From NCBI RefSeq assembly GCF_030445035.2, contig NC_080690.1:34870796-34934795 (forward strand): a DNA stretch of 64,000 bases, in the 5' to 3' direction. How positions within the stretch are numbered: the first letter of the stretch is position 1; each line of letters begins with the position of its first letter. Positions 12,975 through 25,760 of the stretch are shown piece by piece. Origin of the DNA: Dasypus novemcinctus (Eukaryota > Chordata > Mammalia > Cingulata > Dasypodidae). The notes below the pieces were generated by a model. That model was not told the DNA's origin. It was given only the letters and a program-made list of their open reading frames with translations, and made no database searches. The position numbers and the translations under genes were made by a program.

Positions 12975-14510
12975 TGTTATCTTTTTTAAAAAAGATGCAT
13001 AGATCACACAAAATGTTACATTAAAAAATGTAAGAGATTCCCATATACTCCACTCTCCCCCCCCCACTCCTCCCACATTGACAACTTCTTTCATCAGTGT
13101 GGCTCATTCATTGCATTTGATGAGTACATTTTGGAGCACTGCTGCACAGCATGGATTATAGTTTACATTGTAGTTTATACTCTTTCCCTGTCCATTCAGT
13201 GGGTTATGGCAGTATACATAATGTCCTGCATTTGTCCCTGCAATATCATTGAGGACAACTCCAAGTCCCAAAAATGCTCCAATATCACATCTTTTTCCCT
13301 CTCCCTACCTTCACCAACTCCCATGGTCACTGTTTCCATATCAGTGATATAATTTCTTCCATTGCTAGAGTCACAATAATTCTATAGTAGAGTATCAGTA
13401 AGGCCACTCTAATCCATATTTTATTCTTCCATCCTGAGGACCCTGGGATGGCAATGTCCACTGCACCTCTAAATTGAGAGGGGACTTAGAGCCCACATGG
13501 CTGATGGATGGGATTCTCCTGCTTGCATTTGTAGACTTTCTCGGTTCCTTGGTGTGATGGTTGACCATTCTCCCCTCCTTGGTGGCTAACCTGGGTAAGT
13601 CCAGCAATCTGGAGAGTAGGTGTTGCAACTCTGCTGAGGCTCAGGGCCCAGCTGGCACATGGACTGACCAGAGATTCAAGTCTCCTGAGCATATACCAAC
13701 CCCAGTACCAACCAAAGATTCAGTAAAAGTGACAGAAGAGGCGTGTGTAGAGAAGTCACCTCTGAGTCCAACTCCATCACACTGAGGAGCACAAATTCCA
13801 AAGTAGGGCCCACTGGCAAGGCAATGAACTCCAGAAACATCTGTCATGACCGTAGGACCTGGGTGTCTCTGTCCTCAGGAGAACCACTACCTGGGGTTGT
13901 ATATACTTTGACTGTGTCTGAAGTTGTGCTGAGATGTGAATAAGTGCGACCCCTCTGCTGGCTTCCCAACTCATTTTGAAGTCTCTTAGCCATTTAAACT
14001 CATTTGTCTTTACCGTTTCCCCATTTTTTTCAAGGTCTTTTTCTAGCTGCATCATCAACTGGTGCTTGGTAATAATCCCTCAGCGCCAGGAAGGCTTATC
14101 CCTCGGAGTCATGTCCCATGCTTGAGGGATGGCAATGCATTTTTATGCTGAGTTCGGCTTAGAGAGTGGTCACATTTGAGAAACATGGAGGCTCTCAGGA
14201 GGTAACTCTTAGGAACTCTACTGCTCTAGGCCTAGTTGAATTTCAAGCACATAGGCTCATAAGCATAGCATTAGTATCAAAGGCCCATCATTGGACCATC
14301 TTTCTTCACTGGTCTTCGCTCTTGCACTTGGGGGATTGTTGCTGTTCTACTGGGGAATGTGACAGAGCTCCCCAAGATGGTAACTCAGCAGTCCCTCAGT
14401 TGTCATGTGAAACTCTACCCGCTATGTCAATACCCAATGGACATCCAAATATATATATGTACCCTATATGCGTGCCCAGCCAAAGACATTTCTAAAAGTT
14501 TCACTGATGA
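12975..14510 (-). mobile_element. L1 3' region (xenarthran lineage), 5' truncated
   Basis: The minus strand ends in the L1-like 3' terminus (gggaatctcttacatttttt, then A-rich sequence at 12975-13015). It shares blocks with the copies at 39.6 and 42.3 kb, including gacttggagttgtcct and cagtggacat-like stretches. No ORF2 catalytic motif is present. The unusual length of apparent 3' untranslated sequence is typical of this family here. The exact 5' limit is uncertain. Confidence 0.6.
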
Positions 14511-14959
14511 GCATTATTTTGTTCTCCAGAATTTCCAATTTTGCCCTTTCCTCTCATTTTCTTTTCCTCTTTCAAATATATTCCAGTTTCTCTTTTTTAA
14601 AATAAAACAAAACAAACAAAATACTTTTTACTTATCTACCACTCTTCCTAATAGCCATTACTGTTTCTTTTCCTCCCCTTTTCTTCCATTTGGACACTTC
14701 TTTTAATTCTCACATGCCTTCATTTCTTACCCATACATTCTCTTTTCAACTTGCTAATATCTGGTTTCAGTCCAATTTCTCCACTGTAGCTGCCCTGGGT
14801 AAGATTTCCAGTGAGCCCCATCTTGTCATTCTTGCCAGTCCTTTTGTAGTTCTTCATCTTCCTCAACTCCCTTTTGGCTGTCTGGAATGGTGGGTGACCC
14901 AGTTAAGACCCATTTCTCCCAGTAAGGCATGCTAACCACAATTCACACTGAGATCCCCT

Positions 14960-15110
14960 TTCCAGTAGAAAGCTGAGCAGTGCTTTCATTGCTTTGTGTA
15001 CATATACCTTTCTTTTTCTAAGACATTATAGACTTCTTGAGTCAGAGACCAAGTTTGGGAAACTTGGTATCCCTGCAGATAAAAGAACCTAACACAAGTA
15101 GAAGCTCATA
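14960..15110 (+). mobile_element. L2 3' end, hit by DAS SINE
   Basis: attatagacttcttgagtca then agtagaagctcataaaagat is a diverged L2 tail. The DAS SINE at 15127 inserted at its end. Confidence 0.4.
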
Positions 15111-15126
15111 AAAGATGCTTCATACA

Positions 15127-15500
15127 TGGGAAACGGACTTTGGCCCAGTGGTTAGGGCGTCCGTCTACCATATGGGAGGTCTGCAGTTCAAACCCTGGGC
15201 CTCCTTGACCCGTGTGGAGCTGGCTATGCGCAGCGCTGATGCGCACAAGGAGTGCCGTGCCACGCAAGGGTGTCCCCCGCGTGGGGGAGCCCCACGTGCA
15301 AGGAGTGCGCCTGTGAGGAGAGCCGCCCAGCTTAAAAAGAAAGAGCAGCCTGCCCAGGAATGGCGCCACCCACACTTCCCGTGCCGCTGACAACAACAGA
15401 AGCAGACAAAGAAACAAGACGCAGCAAATAGACACCAAGAACAGACAACCAGGGGAGGGGGGGAATTAAATAAATAAATAAATCTTTAAAAAAAAAAAAA
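15127..15500 (+). mobile_element. DAS-type SINE, full length
   Basis: The tRNA-like head shows a polymerase III A-box (ggcccagtggttaggg) and B-box (agttcaaaccctgg). The body and a tail of aaataaataaataaat followed by poly(A) are complete. It is flanked by the duplication aaagatgcttcataca (15111-15126 and 15498-15513). The arrangement is L1-driven retroposition. It sits in an L2 3' tail. Confidence 0.93.
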
Positions 15501-15689
15501 GATGCTTCATACAAGCCTCCTGATCACATTAATTCTTATTATTGATCAGTTTTATGGCCTTCCTTCTCTTCCTGATTAAATTCTATCCATATTTAAGTTT
15601 GCCCCAATTTTGTTCTTCAAGTTATCTTTTTTGGCCACTATACCAAAGTTGACTTATCCCTCTCCAGATCATTGATGCTACTGAAGTAT

Positions 15690-16163
15690 ATGCAGACAGA
15701 GTAATGACTCCCAAAGATATCCAGGACCTTATCTATGGAACCAGAGAATGGTACCTTATATGGCAAAGAGACTTTGCAAATATGATTAAATTAAGGATAT
15801 TGAGATAGGGAGATTATCCTGAATTATCCAGGTGAGTTCTAAATGTAATCATAAGAATCCTTATAATATAGAAGTAGAGGGAATTTTGACTACAGAAAAG
15901 AAGTTAAGTGACTGGGAATAGACATCAAAGTGACATGGCCACAAGTCAAGAATGCCACCATCTACCAGAAGCTGGAAGAGGCAAGGAATGGATTCTCTCC
16001 TAGCCTTTAAAAGGAACAAGCCCTAATGATAACTTGACTTTATCCTAGTGAAACCGATTTTAGGCTTCTGACTTCCAAAACTACAAGAGAATACATTTGG
16101 GTTGTTTTATACCACCAAGTTTGTGGTAATTTGTTACAGCAGCCATAGGAAATGAATCCAAAG
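15690..16163 (+). mobile_element. MLT1-type (ERVL-MaLR) solo LTR fossil
   Basis: Order of landmarks: agtaatgactcccaaagata, accagagaatggtacc, gactttgcaaatatgattaa, the ggccacaagtcaagaatgcc block, and the end caagtttgtggtaatttgtt then acagcagccataggaaa. Nearly full length, very old (pre-placental radiation type). Confidence 0.7.
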
Positions 16164-16734
16164 ACCCTACATACTTTATGGAGTTTGTCTTAAACACTGC
16201 CTTGAATTGTCTTCTGATTGCCTCAAATATGATATATTTTTTTTCTCCAACCATACTGAAAACCCCGAAAGGGCAAGAGTTTGCATCTACCCACAATTCT
16301 AGTTAAAAAATGTGGGCACACACGTTGCACATAAGATTTGTTGGACTGAACTTGACTGAGTCCCTCAGATGGGTCTAAATGCCTCCTAAGTAGAAAAATG
16401 GTACTAAACTTGACAAGAATTCAAATTTAATGGATTTGATTCTGAAATATTTGTCAGGGTGGTTATGGAGAAGTTTCAAGTATCAGTAAGGGCTTCTACT
16501 AATTAGATGCTTTCTAGGTTCTTCTAGATTTCAAGATGTTATGGTTCTAAGAGGCAATGGCTTTCTCAATACTGATGGATACCTCCCGCCCCCACTTTGC
16601 AGTGGTGTGGCCTCCTAATATCATAGCTATTATCTGGCTTGAAAGGCAGTACCCTGCAGCTAATACTACTATTGTTTCAAGGTAGGCATTGGTTATAACA
16701 AACATTCACATGTGAAAAGTATTTTTTAGTTTTG

Positions 16735-16870
16735 AAATTATTTCCTATTCATGATCTCACTTGATTCACCACGGTAGCCATGGTAGCAATTATTTTCCTG
16801 CTGAGAAGCTGAGCCTCACCAAAGTTAAGCAATCTGCCCAAAGTCACACATTCATGGTTCTATAGCATGA
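16735..16870 (-). mobile_element. MIR SINE
   Basis: gatctcacttgattcaccac, gaagctgagcctcaccaaag and aagcaatctgcccaaagtca. Confidence 0.65.
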
Positions 16871-17504
16871 AATAGTCATTGCAATCTGATGGCAATTCTG
16901 TGAAGGAATGAGGAGCCACAGCAAAGTCAGAAGCTGAGCATCTTCTTGTCTCTGTCGGTGTCCACCTCAGTGGTCTGGGTGGAAAGTCAAACATCTTGTA
17001 CCTACCTCAGGGAAGTGTGAATTCAAAAATAGAATCCTGAAGTTCTAGGGAGTAAAAAATCATCTGGACTTTCACCCTGTCTCCTTTGAGGCAAATATCT
17101 GACAATACAGGATAGAGGAATGTTTCTTGCCTTCTACTCATCTTTGGAGAGAAACTTTTATTTAAATTCATATTTTATCACCTTATTACTTCAAAAAGCA
17201 AGAAATCATTCAATATATCCAACTTCCATCATTCTTGCTTTTGGTTAAGCCAATTTCCTTTTGTGGAGCTTCTGAATCCATAAAATATCTGATTTACATC
17301 TGTTTGAGATTGAGGTGAAAGATGTTAGACAATTATTTTCCACTTTTGTGAGAACATCTCTTTGCAGTGAGAAAAGGAGATAGGAGAATGAGGTAATCTG
17401 AGCTTTCACTTCCATTTTTATTCAAGGTCGTATAAGAATGAGATCCACGTAAATACTTCACACAGCTTCATTATATTGCATTTTAAGTTATACTTAAATA
17501 AACA

Positions 17505-18125
17505 ATATATTCATCTTTAAAAGCAGCTTTATTGAGACATAATTCACATACCATAAAATTCCCCAATTTACAATGTGTAATCCAGTGTTTTTTAGTATAG
17601 CTACAGGGTTGTGCAACCATCACCACAATCTAATTTTAGAATACTTTGTCCCCTCTAAAAGAAACCTTATGCCCATTAGTAGTCACTCCCCATTTTCCTC
17701 CAATCCCCTACCCCCCCAGTCATTGCTGACCACTAAGCTACTGTCTGCCTCTAAGGATTTGCCTATTCTGGACATTTCATATAAATGGAATTATACAATA
17801 TGTGGCATCCCTTTTTAACTGGCTTCTTTCACTTAAATTTTCATCCATGTTGTAGCATATATCTGCATTTCATTATTTTTTATGACTGAATAATATTCCA
17901 TTGTATGACAGACCACATTTCATTTATTCATTCATCAGTCAATGGACATTTAGATTGTTTCCAGTTGTTGGCTATTATGAACAAAGCTGCTAAGGACATT
18001 CATATACAAGTTTTGTGTGGATGTATGCTTTCAATTTTCTTGGGTCTATAACTAGGAGTGGAATTGCTGGGTCATAGGGGATAACACTATGTTTATATTT
18101 TTGAGGAACTGCCAAACTGATTTCA
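17505..18125 (-). mobile_element. L1 3' end fragment
   Basis: The reverse complement reads as L1: plus-strand landmarks gctttattgagacataattc, accatcaccacaatctaatt, ttccattgtatgac and tggaattgctgggtcat are in the usual order. Mid-aged mammalian L1, 5' truncated. Confidence 0.85.
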
Positions 18126-19104
18126 ACATGTTCATTTTAAGGGAATTCATGATAGATTTATGATGAGAAACACAGAAAGAGAGGAGAAAGAGAGAGATGC
18201 TTATGGTGGTGGTCCACTGGGAGCTGTAGAGTACACTCAGCCGAGAGCATCAACTCCCAGGATGATTGCTGTCATGGGAACTGATCCAGGTTAATCTACA
18301 GAAGTGCAGCACATTGCAAAAGGTGTTGGCTGTGCTTTGCCAAGTCCAAGGAATGTCCCAGAATCTGTTATTTTGATTTGAATAAAGATGGAACAGGAAG
18401 TTCATTTTTGACCTTGGAGCAAGATGGAGAGACCAACCAACACATTTTATATGTGAGCCAAGGCAATTATCATGAACAAGGGACTCATTGCCAAGGCTCT
18501 CCCCATATAACCCGCCCCACTCAATGCAGGCCTGGCCAGAGTAATGTTGCCTGCCACCTTTGTCCTTTCATCTGCTTAAGCTACACTGTCACTTTGAGCT
18601 CTGGCTCTGCTATCTCTGGCTCTGATTCCTGTGCAAAAACGGATATCCAGATGTTTAGGTATTTAGCAAATGCATTTTTCTAATGCCTTGGCAGGGTTAC
18701 TTTCAGATGAGGATGAATATTTGATGCTGTTGCCTGTTGGGAACATGTACACTGAAATGACCGGCAAAGTCCTTGCCTTTGTGCCTCTGTGTATCTCTAA
18801 TTCCTTTTATAGTGACAGCTGATGCATCATTTAAAGGAAAAACATCTTAATGTGGTAACTCACTAGGGAGCAGAGGGAGAGCCTCTCCTGTTGTTTTCCC
18901 TGTTGCCCTCTCTCATGGATCATGCACAAGCCCCCAACTCCCCCCAATTATAGAGAAGGATGCTTGTGTGGCTCCCTGATACTGAGGACAGAATGGCTGT
19001 TTTCAACTTTCTTCAGGGATTTGATTCCCCTTTAAGCCATCCTCCACATATGCAAGAACTCTTACCCACTGTATTGCACTGTCTAGCCCCCACATAATGT
19101 TTTT
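18126..19104. other. No gene seen; unclassified intergenic DNA
   Basis: An open frame of 101 codons (18378-18683) has no recognisable motif. No repeat recognised. Confidence 0.45.
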
Positions 19105-19255
19105 GAGTAGGAAAAAGCAGAATCATAGATTATTACAGCTTTTTAGTTGTAATAAGACCTTTGAGACCATTTTTGGGTCTTAGCAAACATTTAGACCATC
19201 CTCACATTTTACAGATAGATAAAATGAGGCCTAAAAAGGGTAGTTGCTGAGGGCA
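19105..19255 (-). mobile_element. MIR-like ancient SINE fragment
   Basis: cagaatcatagattattaca then acattttacagatagataaa and atgaggcctaaaaaggg. Related pieces are at 8290-8340 and 44840-44940. Confidence 0.45.
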
Positions 19256-19409
19256 AGGAAAGGGAAGATATTTTCCTAAGGCCACAAATGGATTAGTGGC
19301 CCATCTACCTCCCATGACCCTTCCCACTGCCTTCTGCCTCAAACTTAACCCTTTACCATCCTGGGGATCTACATTGGGGTCCACCGTTACATCCCCAACT
19401 AGCTAACTC

Positions 19410-19650
19410 AGTTTCTGGCACATGGTTCTGGAGCCAGGCTGCCTAGGTTTGAATCCTGGCTCTAATATAGTATCTGTGTATTCTTGGAGAAGTAACCTAG
19501 CCATCTGTGCCTCAGTTTCTTCACAAAATGTAGTTAGTGTTAGCCTCTATCTTAAAGGGTTCTTGTGAGAAGTAAATGAATCAATACATTTTAAGTGCTT
19601 AAAATAGTGTTTTTGCAGAGTAGGGGCTCAATAAATGTTGGTTCTTAATA
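19410..19650 (+). mobile_element. MIR SINE, nearly full length
   Basis: ctggagccaggctgcctagg, tttgaatcctggctctaata, gtgcctcagtttcttcacaa, aagggttcttgtgagaagta and ggggctcaataaatgttggt. Best preserved MIR in the window. Confidence 0.85.
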
Positions 19651-20599
19651 TTATTGAATGAATGAATGAATCCTAAGCTTGTCCAGCAAGCTCGGTGTCC
19701 TCCAATCTGTTACTCACATCTCCCAATAGTCTTGTCTTAACCCTGGCTGGGCGAAGAAGGGTAAACCTGTGGGCCTGGTGCTTTAGGCTGGAGGCTTTCT
19801 GGGTGTTAGTTCAACCTTGGTTAGTTCACCTCCAGGATTTCATGGGCATTTGGAGACACAAGCACAGTCTTAGATCTGGATGCAGTTCCTTACTTTCATT
19901 TATCACCAGTCTGTTTCATGGTAGATCTTGTCTAAACCACTTCATTCATACAAAAGCCTTTGACATTTAATATAATTTTGTGAAGGTTTCCAACTCCTTT
20001 GGGCTTTGCTTAGGAACATAGCAAACAAAGTTCTCAGCATCTCAAAGGGAGGCTAAAGCTGATAAAAATATGAATTATAGACACCCAAAGCTCTGCTGAA
20101 CGTTTCACATCTGTGCATGTAGAGCACCTGGCCTACCAGGACTGCTGCCTTTGGGAGGTCACCTTTACCCATGACTGCATTGTGCTCTGGGACACGGGGT
20201 CTGTGTGAGAGAGTGTGTCAATATGTACGTCACAGCCATCAGTCCTGAAAATTAATTCAAGTATGTGACATATTCAGGGCCAGAAAGGACAAAGAAGTGG
20301 GCAGAGAAACTTGTGTTTCTGGACCTTTCCTCCCTCTTTCTGCATCACCCTCCCATCCCACCTTCAATTCCAGAATTCAAAGACACCTGGGATGAAAGGA
20401 TTTGGATGATGTCATTGGCCTACTGGGACAGAGACAATCAATGGAGAAGGCTATGAGGAAATGAATGAATCCTAAATGTTGACATTTCAGATGTGATCCT
20501 TGTGTGAGAAAGGCACATAGAGGAGCAGTGAGCCTTTCTGGGACTCCTCAGCTTTCAACGTGTAATAGGTACCTATGATTTTGGACTGCAGTAGTTCTT

Positions 20600-20725
20600 T
20601 CTTGGGGAGGTTTTGAAAATACAGATTCCTTAGGACCCAAAGATTCTGACTGAATAAGTCTGGAGTGAGGCCTAGAAATATGAATTTTTATGAAGCTTCT
20701 CCCAGGTCTGCAAACATCTAAATCA
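20600..20725 (+). mobile_element. MER5-type hAT MITE fragment (first of two)
   Basis: aaatacagattccttaggac, gattctgactgaataagtct and gcttctcccaggt follow the MER5 consensus order. The 5' terminal part is missing. Confidence 0.6.
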
Positions 20726-20900
20726 GTGGTTCTTGTTTCTGGCTGCGCATTAGCATCACTGCCTGGTAGCTTTTAACAAAGTACCTACACCTGGACCCCA
20801 CTCCTGCAGATTCTGGTAAAACTGATTTGAGGAGGGAATGCTGAGGATTCAGTACTTTTTTAGAGCTTCCATATGAATCTACATGAAAAATAGACTCTGT
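20726..20900 (+). mobile_element. MER5-type hAT MITE fragment (second of two)
   Basis: Begins cagtggttcttg-like at the terminal inverted repeat, then cattagcatcactgcctggt and cctggaccccactcctgcag. Two MER5-like copies abut in the same orientation. Confidence 0.6.
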
Positions 20901-21329
20901 AAAATAGGTTATCATTTACTCCTTTTCTTAGTCTATCAGTGCTGGCCAGCATGTCTGGCAATCAGACCCAGTAAGAATCTGAGTCAGAAAGGAGTTGGAG
21001 TCCATTTGATCCGATGTTCCTAGTCCTCTCAGTTCCATAGACCAGCACAATTCACAAGACATTTTGAAGAGTTGCCAATTTTTAAGTTTGCCAAGTTGAC
21101 ATTTTTAAAAAATCCCACAACTATTATTACTTGGGGATTTAACTTTTTAAAATAATGTTTTTATACTACATGTAGGAAGGACGGGAGTTCAAAATAAAGG
21201 GCAGTCCTATTGATTGAGTACATTTGACTTTAAAAGGAACTCCCTGCATAGTTGGCTCCTTTCCTCATTTCAGCAAGAACTCTACCTTGGACCAGTATTG
21301 GCTCAAGGGCAGCCCTTTCCCAAACCAAA

Positions 21330-21430
21330 GTCATAATTACACAGATGAGGAAACTGAGAGCTGGAGAAGGGAAGGGACTTGGTGCTGGTCACAGCGAGGT
21401 AGCAGCAGAGCTAGGACTAGAGCCTATTCT
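21330..21430 (-). mobile_element. MIR fragment
   Basis: cacagatgaggaaactgaga then gggacttggtgctggtcaca and gcagagctaggactagagcc. Confidence 0.65.
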
Positions 21431-22194
21431 AATGATATATGATCATGTGTTTCTTTCCCAGAAGTCCTCTCCAAAAGGGTTCGAATGAAAAGCTTGGAGT
21501 CACAGGTGCTTTCTATTTAAGTAGAGCATGGGATGGCGTGACTGGGAGTAGCTGCTCATTCTTCCCAGTCTCATCTACACATACTGAGAGCTGTCACCAT
21601 GGTAATAATCAAAGATATGAGCTATTATGAGGGCATTGTCTTTGAACCTCTAGAAAGGATACAGTAACTTTTATTTCATCAGTTACAAAATGGGGTAGCA
21701 TCTTATTGCTCCATCACACTAAGACCCTGTGCTTTAAAAGTTAAAAATCTGTAAAAGATTAATTTTTTATTGTTTTTGGAAGAATCCAAGATTTCTTTAA
21801 TTATTATGCTGTATGTGTGTTTGTATTTTAATAAGTCAAAAAACTGGCTTATTCCCTTGGAAATGCTTGATTTGAGAAAATAGACATTTTATGCAATTCC
21901 CTAGAAGAAAGAATAAAACAGATTTCCAAATGCAATATCAATATGCAGGAAAATTGGACTCTGTTATCGGAGATGGAAAAAATGTGATGAGCTTTTGGGT
22001 TCAGATGTTCAATTCAATATGTGAAGGAGATGACTGAGACTAGGCATTGGCAGGGTGCTTACTTCCTCTGGTTGACATAATACCGTTGAAGGGCAGGCCT
22101 TAAACCAACTTGGATCTCGAGTCCACCTGAAGTAGTAAAGTTCAATGCCTAGCACTGCCAAGGTCCAGAGTCAGGAAGTGACATCCTTAAGTGT

Positions 22195-22305
22195 CCCCCT
22201 TAAAGCTAGCTGCCCCTTGAGGGCAGGGCCATGTCCTATTTGTCTCTTAGCCCAGATCTGGCCCCCCATAGATAGTAATACATATTTGTTGAAATGAAGT
22301 GGCTT
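22195..22305 (+). mobile_element. L2 3' end
   Basis: ctgccccttgagggcagggc, tgtcctatttgtctcttagc and acatatttgttgaaatgaa. Confidence 0.7.
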
Positions 22306-22309
22306 TTAG

Positions 22310-23284
22310 GGACCCAAAGGCATTTCCCTAAATTGAAATAGGTGACATCTTGAGAACTAGACTTAACCAGGGCAATTTTGTGGGGGTGGAAAGAATGAGC
22401 CTGGTAGCAGTCAAGAGGGAGTTGTATCTGTCACGAAGCCATTGGACGGCAGTCTCAAAAATGGGTCATGAAGGTGTCCTCGATGGGAAGGAGGAACACA
22501 GAACAGAAATGCCACTGACCTCGTAATTTTGCTAAAACCTGGCCCAGCTTCACTCAGCCCATTCTTCTAGAGCATATTTCCTAGAGTAAAGCCTTCAGCT
22601 TTAATACCCCAACTCCAATTCCTTCCAGAAACTCAGGTTCTTGTGGAATCCCACCCCACAGAGGTAAAAGACAGAAGGAATTCAGTTACTTATAAAATCA
22701 TCATCTGACTTTGTTTTGACCTCTTTCCTGATTTCTAATTTAGTCCAATGAACCTATATACCTTAAAAACATGCACTGCACTCTATTGGTGCCTAAAGAA
22801 GGTCATTTCAGGTACCCTTGAGAGGGAGAGAGGGGGCTCCCCAGCCCCATCTGGCTTCCTGCAGTTGTGTACCTGTGCTTCTCAGGGATTGTGGAGGGGG
22901 CACCTCCCCATTTGTGCCACTTAAGGAAGATGGAGGAAGCACAGAACAATGCAGTTCAGGTGCACATAGAGGCATTTGGAATACAGGGAAGTGACAGTCC
23001 TCAGGTCACATCAGAAAGTGGTGGAATTGGAGCATTAACTGGGTTCTTTGAACCCAAGACAGTAGCACCCTACTGACTAGATCACACCATCTCCTGACTT
23101 CCTGGTGGAATGGGCTCATCTTTCTTTCACTAGAAATAGTTCAGGGTTCCCAACCTTAGCCAATGATTAAAAGATTAAAAGTCTAAATAGTCCTTGTTTG
23201 TTTTTTATTCAATATAGATGTTAAATAGCTTAATCTATAGTAGTTTGTAGGAATTAACTTGGAAAACAGCTTCTGCCCCCAGTA
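22310..23284. other. No gene seen; unclassified intergenic DNA
   Basis: Possible short MIR-like piece near 22920-23080, too weak to call. Confidence 0.4.
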
Positions 23285-23430
23285 CCTGTATGTATTTGTG
23301 TATGTTTGTGAGAATGTTTATGTATGTGTGTGATTGTATGTGCCTGTGTGTGTTGTCTTTGCATTTCTGTGTTTGTATGTCTGTTTGTCTATGTGCCTGT
23401 ATGCCTGTGTGCATGTATATTTGGGCCAGC
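23285..23430 (+). repeat. TG-rich simple repeat, degenerate
   Basis: Alternating tgtatgt, tgtgtgt and tgcctgt steps without a fixed unit. An old (TG)n/(TATG)n tract. Confidence 0.8.
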
Positions 23431-24029
23431 ATGGGAGGTCATTGAAGTTGCAGAAGAAGGAGGATCACAGGCCTAATTTCGAGTATTACAGGGCCCAGCT
23501 CATATCCTGAGCTTCTCTGTACACACACCTTTGAGGACCCACCCCACCAGGTCAGACCTTGGTGTGGACTGCAACAGGGTTCAGCTGCCCTCTGCTGTAC
23601 TGAGAAGTGAATGATGCTGATGGGCCAGCCTCCCCTTGTCCCGATCAGGGATACAGAGATGAAATGAAAGCCTGTGCCTATCTGGGGCTCTCAGCTCACT
23701 GTGCCTTTCAGGGTCACCCTATCCTGCCTTTGTAGTTCTTGGCTGCAGGTGGTGTAGCAAAAGTGCCAAGTGCTTGATTGGGGGTGGGGGGTGGGGCTGG
23801 AGTCAGTCATTGTCCCAAGGTTTCTCCAGGCAGAGTCTGCAGATGAGAGACTTAGCTCTAGCAAATCTTGTGATGCATTTCTTAACTTTTTGGCTCTAGT
23901 GAGGTCAACCTTTGGAGTTCTTCCAAACCTTCTCAGATTGAATACTCTTCAGAGGTAGAGTAGAATCAATCCTTTCAACTCTCTATAAATGCAGTTCCCT
24001 GGGAGTAGAGGCTCAAATACTACTCCCAG

Positions 24030-24190
24030 ATAAGAACACCTCACATTTCTACAGTGCACTATAATGTGTTCCCATTAGTTGTCTCAGGTGATTTTCAAAA
24101 ACCTGTGAGGAAAACAGAGCAGCAATTATATTCTCAGTTAACAGATGGGAAAACTGAGGCCCAGAGAGTTTGGAGCTATTTGATTGACTT
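24030..24190 (-). mobile_element. MIR SINE
   Basis: tctcaggtgattttcaaaaa, ctgtgaggaaaacagagcag and cagatgggaaaactgaggcc. Confidence 0.65.
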
Positions 24191-24669
24191 GGAGGTGATT
24201 AGCTAAGACATAAAACATGCCTCCAGCTGGAATGAAATTCGTCAAGCTTTAGATGAAAATAAATTAAGCTGCGCTATAGTTAATGCCCAGGAAAACATTC
24301 AGCAATTACCTAGATATTACAAGGGGAAAATTCAGAGCAGTGCTGCCAAGCCAATTTCTAACAGAGAGGCAATCTTTGTGGAATTATTTCAGAGTGGAAA
24401 CTCAGCTTATGGTACAGACCCTGAGCTCTAGAGCATGTCTATTTTTAAAGGACTATAAGAAAGTCTCATGGCTAGTAAGTAGTTAATAGCTTTACTTTTG
24501 ACTTTAAAAAAAGTTGATAGCTTTTTGGTTTAAATTTTTAAAAATTCTCTGTATCTTGTTAATGACTCCTAATATATTTGTAATGCAAGGGAATCAGTTA
24601 TCAGCTTCCATTTGGCTGAGGCAGAAACTAAGGCCTGAAGAAATTTTGTACATTTATGTAGTCAAAGCT

Positions 24670-24825
24670 TGACATATGTTTTCTCTGTGCCAGTGACTCC
24701 AGGAAGAACAGCAGTGAACTCCAGGGAGTGCAGCAGTGACCAAGATGGCCTTGCTCCTGCCTGTCATGGAACTCACAGCCAAGTAGGGTAGAGAGACAAG
24801 TAGGTTAAGTACCTACAGGAATACC
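24670..24825 (+). mobile_element. Ancient repeat, L2/CR1-like
   Basis: tctctgtgccagtgactcca, gtgaccaagatggccttgct and ctgtcatggaactcacagcc follow a widespread mammalian repeat; family not certain. Confidence 0.3.
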
Positions 24826-24879
24826 TCCATGGTTTCAGATGAGAAATCTGCTGTCATTTAACTTGTTTTTTCCCTGTAG

Positions 24880-25760
24880 GTAATATTTCATTTTTCTCTT
24901 GCTTTCAAGATTCTTTTTCTTTGTCCTTAGTTTTCAGAAATTTAATTATCATGTGTCTTGCCATGCATTTATTTCTTTGGGTTTATTGTATTTGGTATTG
25001 AATCAGCTTTTAAAAATCTGTAGGCATGTGTTTTTCACCAAATTTTGGAGGTGCTAAGTGATTATTTCCTCAAATTCTCCTTCATTCTCCCTCTCTTTCT
25101 CCAGCCAATCTGAGATTCCAATGATATGAATGTTGTTTTTGTTGTTGTTATTGTGCCATAGGTCCCTGAGGCTCTGTTTTTAAAATTTTATTTTATTTCC
25201 TATGTTTTTCAGATTGGGTAAATTCTACTGATATGTCCTCAGGTTCACTGGTTCTATCTTCTGTCATTTCCACTCTACCATCAAACCCCTCCAATGAGGT
25301 TTTAAAAAACTTTGTTATTGTATTTTTTCAGTTATATGTTTCCCATTTGGTTCCTTTTTTAAAAATAATTTTCATTTCCTTGATGAGATATTTTATTTAT
25401 TTCGTTTGTTTCAAGAGCATTTTTAATTCCTTATTAGGGCATTTTTATAATAGCTATTTGAAATCCTTGACAGATAATTCCAACATCTGATTTTTCTTGG
25501 TTTTGGCATTAGTTGATTGATTTTACTTATTCAAATTGTGTTTTTCCTGGTTCTTGATATAATGGGTGATTTTCAATGCATCCTAGATATTTTGTATATT
25601 TTATTATGAGTCTCTAGGTGCTATTTCAATCTCACATACCTGGAATAAATCCCATTTGGTCATGATGTAAAATTCTTTTAATACATTGTTAGACTCAATT
25701 TGCTAATTTTTATTTTTGAGGATTTTTGCTTCTATATTACTCTCTCAGGTGGGAGGTCAA
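24880..25760 (-). mobile_element. L1M-type fragment (3' region joined to ORF2 piece)
   Basis: 24880-25620 resembles L1M/HAL1-type 3' sequence (tgaaatccttgacagataat-like). From about 25635, cctggaataaatcccatttg-like sequence is the reverse of the ORF2 region encoding the GFIPG-type motif. A gap separates the two in consensus order. Confidence 0.65.

Noticed and set aside
14166-14706. Open frames of 109 and 115 codons on the plus strand
   Set aside because: Antisense of an L1 3' region and adjoining T-rich DNA; no motif.
15120-15200. tRNA gene (A-box and B-box present)
   Set aside because: It is the tRNA-like head of a DAS SINE with target-site duplications and an A-rich tail, not a functional tRNA.
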